15,861 nucleotides of DNA from Puniceicoccales bacterium. GTDB taxonomy: Bacteria > Verrucomicrobiota > Verrucomicrobiia > Opitutales > LL51. Of the stretch, positions 13,176-15,861 are shown in pieces; positions within the stretch are counted from its first letter, which is position 1; the number at the start of each line of letters is the position of its first letter. The position numbers were made by a program, and so were the translations under genes. The stretch lies in assembly GCA_031278845.1 (NCBI GenBank), contig JAITJQ010000033.1:1-15861 (forward strand), in the 5' to 3' direction. Under the pieces are notes generated by a model that ran no database searches, was not told the DNA's origin, and worked only from the letters and a program-made list of their open reading frames with translations.

Positions 13176-15639
13176 AATTATTTAAAAAATCGACCATAAT
13201 GCGTAAACTTTCTTTCAAGTGGGTATCGAATGGTTTGGGTTTTTTCTTAGGTTCAGGGGATGTTGATTTTTTTTCGGCGGCACGTTTTTCGGCTATGTCG
13301 AGAAGCACCTCTTCGAAGGGCTCATTATTTTTGATTATAGCTTTGATTTGCTGGTCGATATGGTGCTGGGTACGTTCATCTTCCAATTTTTCGGCACGGC
13401 GTTTAACTAAATTTACGGAGAAGGCTTTGGTATCGATGATTTTTTTAAGTTTAGCGATCCGTTCATTTAGGAGTTGAAATTCGGGTAACGACGCCTGTCT
13501 TTGCTGACTTAGGCGTTCCAATTCCTGGATTTGCGAGGTTGTAATTTTATTTAAGGCGGAAAATTTTATGGGATCGATGGTATCCCATTCGATGGCGTGG
13601 GGGAGAGCCGATTCACCGACGGGCAGGAGTGCATCGAAGGAGGGGAAAACGATATCCGCTTCCACGCCTTTAATTTGAGTAGAGATGCCGCTGGGACGGT
13701 ACCACTTTTGAATGGTTACTTTTGCCGCACCTAAATTTTCTTTATATTTAAATTTGGAAAAGAGCTGTTCCATGGGGAGTAGAGCCTGGACTGTTCCTTT
13801 ACCGTGCGTACTCCTATCGCCTACGATGATAGCTCGGTTATAGTCTTTGAGGGCACCGGCTAAAATTTCTGCTGCGGAAGCACTCATGCGGGAAACGAGT
13901 ACCATGAGTGGGCCATTCCAAAAGCTTTTATTGAATTTCGTACTTAGGCGGTCGATATTGCCGTATTGTCCGCGGACCTGTACGATGGGGCCTTCAATGA
14001 ATAGGCCCGCTACGAGGATCGACTGTTCTAAAATTCCTCCGCTATTATTGCGCAAATCGAGGATCAAACCCTCAATATTTTTGGCCTTTAATTTTTCTAT
14101 CAGGGCGACCACATCGGTAGCGCTATTGGACTGGCCGGCATCCTTTTCGTTATCGCCATAGAAACTGGGTAAAGTGAGGACACCAATTTTTTTCTCCCGA
14201 TCATTTTCCTTCAGGCGAAAGAATTTCGCGCTAGCACGACTTTCCATGACTTCGATTTCATCGCGGACTAACGTTACCGTTTTTTGTTCACTGATATCGC
14301 CCGTGGGTTGGATGGTTAGCGAGACTTTTGTACCTTTTTTTCCGCGCAACAGCTTAGGAATTTTGCCGAGCAGCATACCGGAGACGTCGACGGGCTCCTC
14401 ATTTTCCTGGGCAATGGCGATGATGCGGTCGCCAATTTGAATATTTCGACTATGTGCGGCGGGGCTTCCGGGGACCAGTTCGGTAATAATACAGCTGCCA
14501 TTATCATCGCTCAAGTAAGCGCCGATCCCAACGAAGGAGTGGTGGAGTGCTATCCGCAAATCTTCCATAGACTCGTGGGACATAAACACGGTATGGGGAT
14601 CGTAAGTCTGCGAAATGCTATTGATAAATTGTTCTTGAATGATCCAGGGTTCCAATTGGAAGACATTGCGCAACAGGCTTTCGTAGCGCTGTTTTATATT
14701 TTTTTTAGCGAGTTCTATTTTTTCCGGGAGAGTGAGTGGCAATTTAACATTTCCGTCGTCGAGATGGAGGCGATATACGTTACTCCAGATGGATCGTGGT
14801 TTCCTGGCGCTCCGATTAGTTTTCAAGATATCTATAATGTTAAAACTAATTTCCCGAATCGGCTTAGATTTTTCTTTTTTGGGCACATTGGGTTTCAAAA
14901 TCTTTCGTCGATTATTGCGTTCGATTGCTTCGGTTAGGAAACGTATGGGGCGCTGATTTTTAATTTTTTTAGCGGTGTCGATATAATCCCATTCTTTTTT
15001 TCGTTCGGAGGATTCCTGTAAAATAATTTCATTAACGATTTCGAAGTTTAGACGATCCTGCCATAATTTTTCGAGCTCTTCCTTAAATTGTGGAAATTTT
15101 TCTTTTTCGCGATCGACGATGAAGTTAGCATCGGAATAGAGTTCAAATTTATTTTGATCGATGTGTTGGAAGATCCACTGGACGTGGTCGCGAACTTTTT
15201 GGCGGTAGAGATCATGGATTAAGAATCCCGGAGTGAGGCTTCCACCGTTTAGAAAGACATCCAACATGGGTACGAAACGTTTTGTGAAATCGTCGATTTC
15301 TTTTTGTATAAAGGACATTTTTGAGCTATCGATATGTTCGATGTACTCCTCAACAATTTTTTTAGAGTCGAGATTTTTGATTTTTTTGCGGGCGTAGTGG
15401 ATCTCTTCGAGGCATTTCATCATACAAATCGTTTCCAGACGCATCGCGCTCGTTTGTTCCAACGGTATGGGGACGGGTTCCTGGAAATGGATATCTGCGC
15501 TTGTTTTTGGGGATTCTTCACGGTAGTCTTCACGTTTATTGGGAATCGAAATCTGTGTTTCCGGCGCACTATTTCCAAAACATATTTCGAAAGTGCAAAA
15601 AACACCCACCAGTAGAAATTTTTTCTGAATCGACACCAT
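13150..15639 (-). CDS. prc: Tail-specific (C-terminal processing) protease, S41 family, Prc/Tsp
   Basis: Periplasmic serine-lysine protease that degrades or trims proteins from their C-termini and in other bacteria helps control cell-wall hydrolases. The 829-residue protein has a signal peptide (KKFLLVGVFCTFEICFG), a helical N-terminal region (about 65-350), a PDZ domain (about 360-450: GIGAYLSDDNGSCIITELVPGSPA), and the S41 domain. In that domain IEGLILDLRNNSGG (522-535) leads to the catalytic pair: Ser588 in RMSASAAEI and Lys614 in STHGKGTVQ. Asp599 is at the position known from E. coli Tsp. The C-terminal domain (about 680-829) is the helical, charged DUF3340-type tail, rich in Lys/Glu/Pro near 795-803. 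All key residues are intact and the length is as expected for long Prc (E. coli about 680; this one is longer). It is first in the operon with the OleB-like gene. Confidence 0.93.
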   Translation of the reverse strand: MVSIQKKFLLVGVFCTFEICFGNSAPETQISIPNKREDYREESPKTSADIHFQEPVPIPLEQTSAMRLETICMMKCLEEIHYARKKIKNLDSKKIVEEYIEHIDSSKMSFIQKEIDDFTKRFVPMLDVFLNGGSLTPGFLIHDLYRQKVRDHVQWIFQHIDQNKFELYSDANFIVDREKEKFPQFKEELEKLWQDRLNFEIVNEIILQESSERKKEWDYIDTAKKIKNQRPIRFLTEAIERNNRRKILKPNVPKKEKSKPIREISFNIIDILKTNRSARKPRSIWSNVYRLHLDDGNVKLPLTLPEKIELAKKNIKQRYESLLRNVFQLEPWIIQEQFINSISQTYDPHTVFMSHESMEDLRIALHHSFVGIGAYLSDDNGSCIITELVPGSPAAHSRNIQIGDRIIAIAQENEEPVDVSGMLLGKIPKLLRGKKGTKVSLTIQPTGDISEQKTVTLVRDEIEVMESRASAKFFRLKENDREKKIGVLTLPSFYGDNEKDAGQSNSATDVVALIEKLKAKNIEGLILDLRNNSGGILEQSILVAGLFIEGPIVQVRGQYGNIDRLSTKFNKSFWNGPLMVLVSRMSASAAEILAGALKDYNRAIIVGDRSTHGKGTVQALLPMEQLFSKFKYKENLGAAKVTIQKWYRPSGISTQIKGVEADIVFPSFDALLPVGESALPHAIEWDTIDPIKFSALNKITTSQIQELERLSQQRQASLPEFQLLNERIAKLKKIIDTKAFSVNLVKRRAEKLEDERTQHHIDQQIKAIIKNNEPFEEVLLDIAEKRAAEKKSTSPEPKKKPKPFDTHLKESLRIMVDFLNNYENITAKS

Positions 15640-15652
15640 CTAACGCACGTTT

Positions 15653-15680
15653 ATTATTCCTAAGCTTTCATTTTTAGCAA
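15653..15680 (-). promoter_or_regulatory. Candidate sigma-70-type promoter for prc-oleB
   Basis: Read on the minus strand, TTGCTA (15680-15675) and AATAAT (15658-15653) are 16 bases apart. Transcription would start near 15646, only about 7 bases before the ATG. Found by eye; the AT-rich setting makes chance matches likely. Confidence 0.3.
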
Positions 15681-15709
15681 GTTAATAAAGTGATCCGGGG
15701 GATACTAGC

Positions 15710-15847
15710 CTAAGGGTTGCGCGCCCTTAGAATCCCCGCCAGGAGGCATCGCCTCCTGTACCTGGTTTTGCGTTTTGATCCAGGAGAATTGCTCCTGGAT
15801 CAAACCGCAGTGGCCAGAGGCCAGCCCCGCGGCTTCGCCGCGGGGCT
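15710..15847 (+). repeat. Multi-hairpin intergenic element, copy D
   Basis: This is the most complete copy. h1 is at 15710-15730 (CTAAGGG/CCCTTAG). h2 is at 15740-15758 (CAGGAGGC atc GCCTCCTG). h3 is at 15770-15808 (TTTGATCCAGGAG/CTCCTGGATCAAA, extended past one mismatch). h4 is at 15811-15823 (TGGCC aga GGCCA). h5 is at 15823-15847 (AGCCCCGCGGC ttc GCCGCGGGGCT, 11 perfect pairs). It shares a 22-base identical block with copy B (from 15718 and 4876). The inner h3 stem differs from copies A to C on both arms, so pairing is retained. It lies upstream of prc; the neighbour on its other side is outside the window. Confidence 0.9.
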
Positions 15848-15861
15848 GCTAATTTAAGAAA

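Noticed and set aside
13847..14937. Plus-strand open frames inside the protease gene
   Set aside because: They are antisense shadows of prc, which has intact catalytic motifs throughout.

Overview
The window is 15.9 kb of a Gram-negative bacterial chromosome. It carries outer-membrane biology (a predicted beta-barrel, two pseudopilins, an MCE/Mla-type lipid transport set, a periplasmic tail-specific protease) and the MEP-pathway gene ispD. GC content looks moderate. Most start codons have AT-rich leaders with little or no Shine-Dalgarno sequence. The mix of pseudopilins, an OleB-type hydrolase and an S41 protease would fit Verrucomicrobiota/PVC or a related lineage. That is a weak inference, because no rRNA or other phylogenetic marker is present.

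Layout: a Cys-free acidic unknown protein (50-1087, -) is followed by a 559-base repeat-rich gap. A secreted unknown protein (1647-2426, +) converges on the pyrG-ispD operon (CTP synthase, then the CTP-using MEP cytidylyltransferase; 4796-2430, -). A 369-base repeat-rich gap follows. Next comes a minus-strand operon of an outer-membrane barrel and two pseudopilins (7431-5166). Divergent from it is mlaF-mlaD-pqiC-like (7520-9900, +), with overlapping genes and no permease. A frameshifted Rpn/PDDEXK-transposase-family pseudogene (10496-9964, -) and an MFS transporter (11964-10624, -) come next. A GC-rich repeat cluster (12025-12266) separates these from a prc-oleB-like operon (15639-12273, -; the genes overlap by 26 bases). 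Another repeat copy lies upstream of it.

The most unusual feature is not a gene. Four intergenic gaps hold copies of a modular, multi-hairpin element of about 120-240 bases. Each copy is a string of perfect or near-perfect inverted repeats (h1 to h5). The stems differ between copies but stay paired through compensatory changes, and the linkers are partly conserved. No hairpin is followed by a T-tract, so they are not ordinary intrinsic terminators. A second GC-rich motif and a 92-base tandem duplication add to this. I found no CRISPR array, tRNA, rRNA, complete insertion sequence or defence system.
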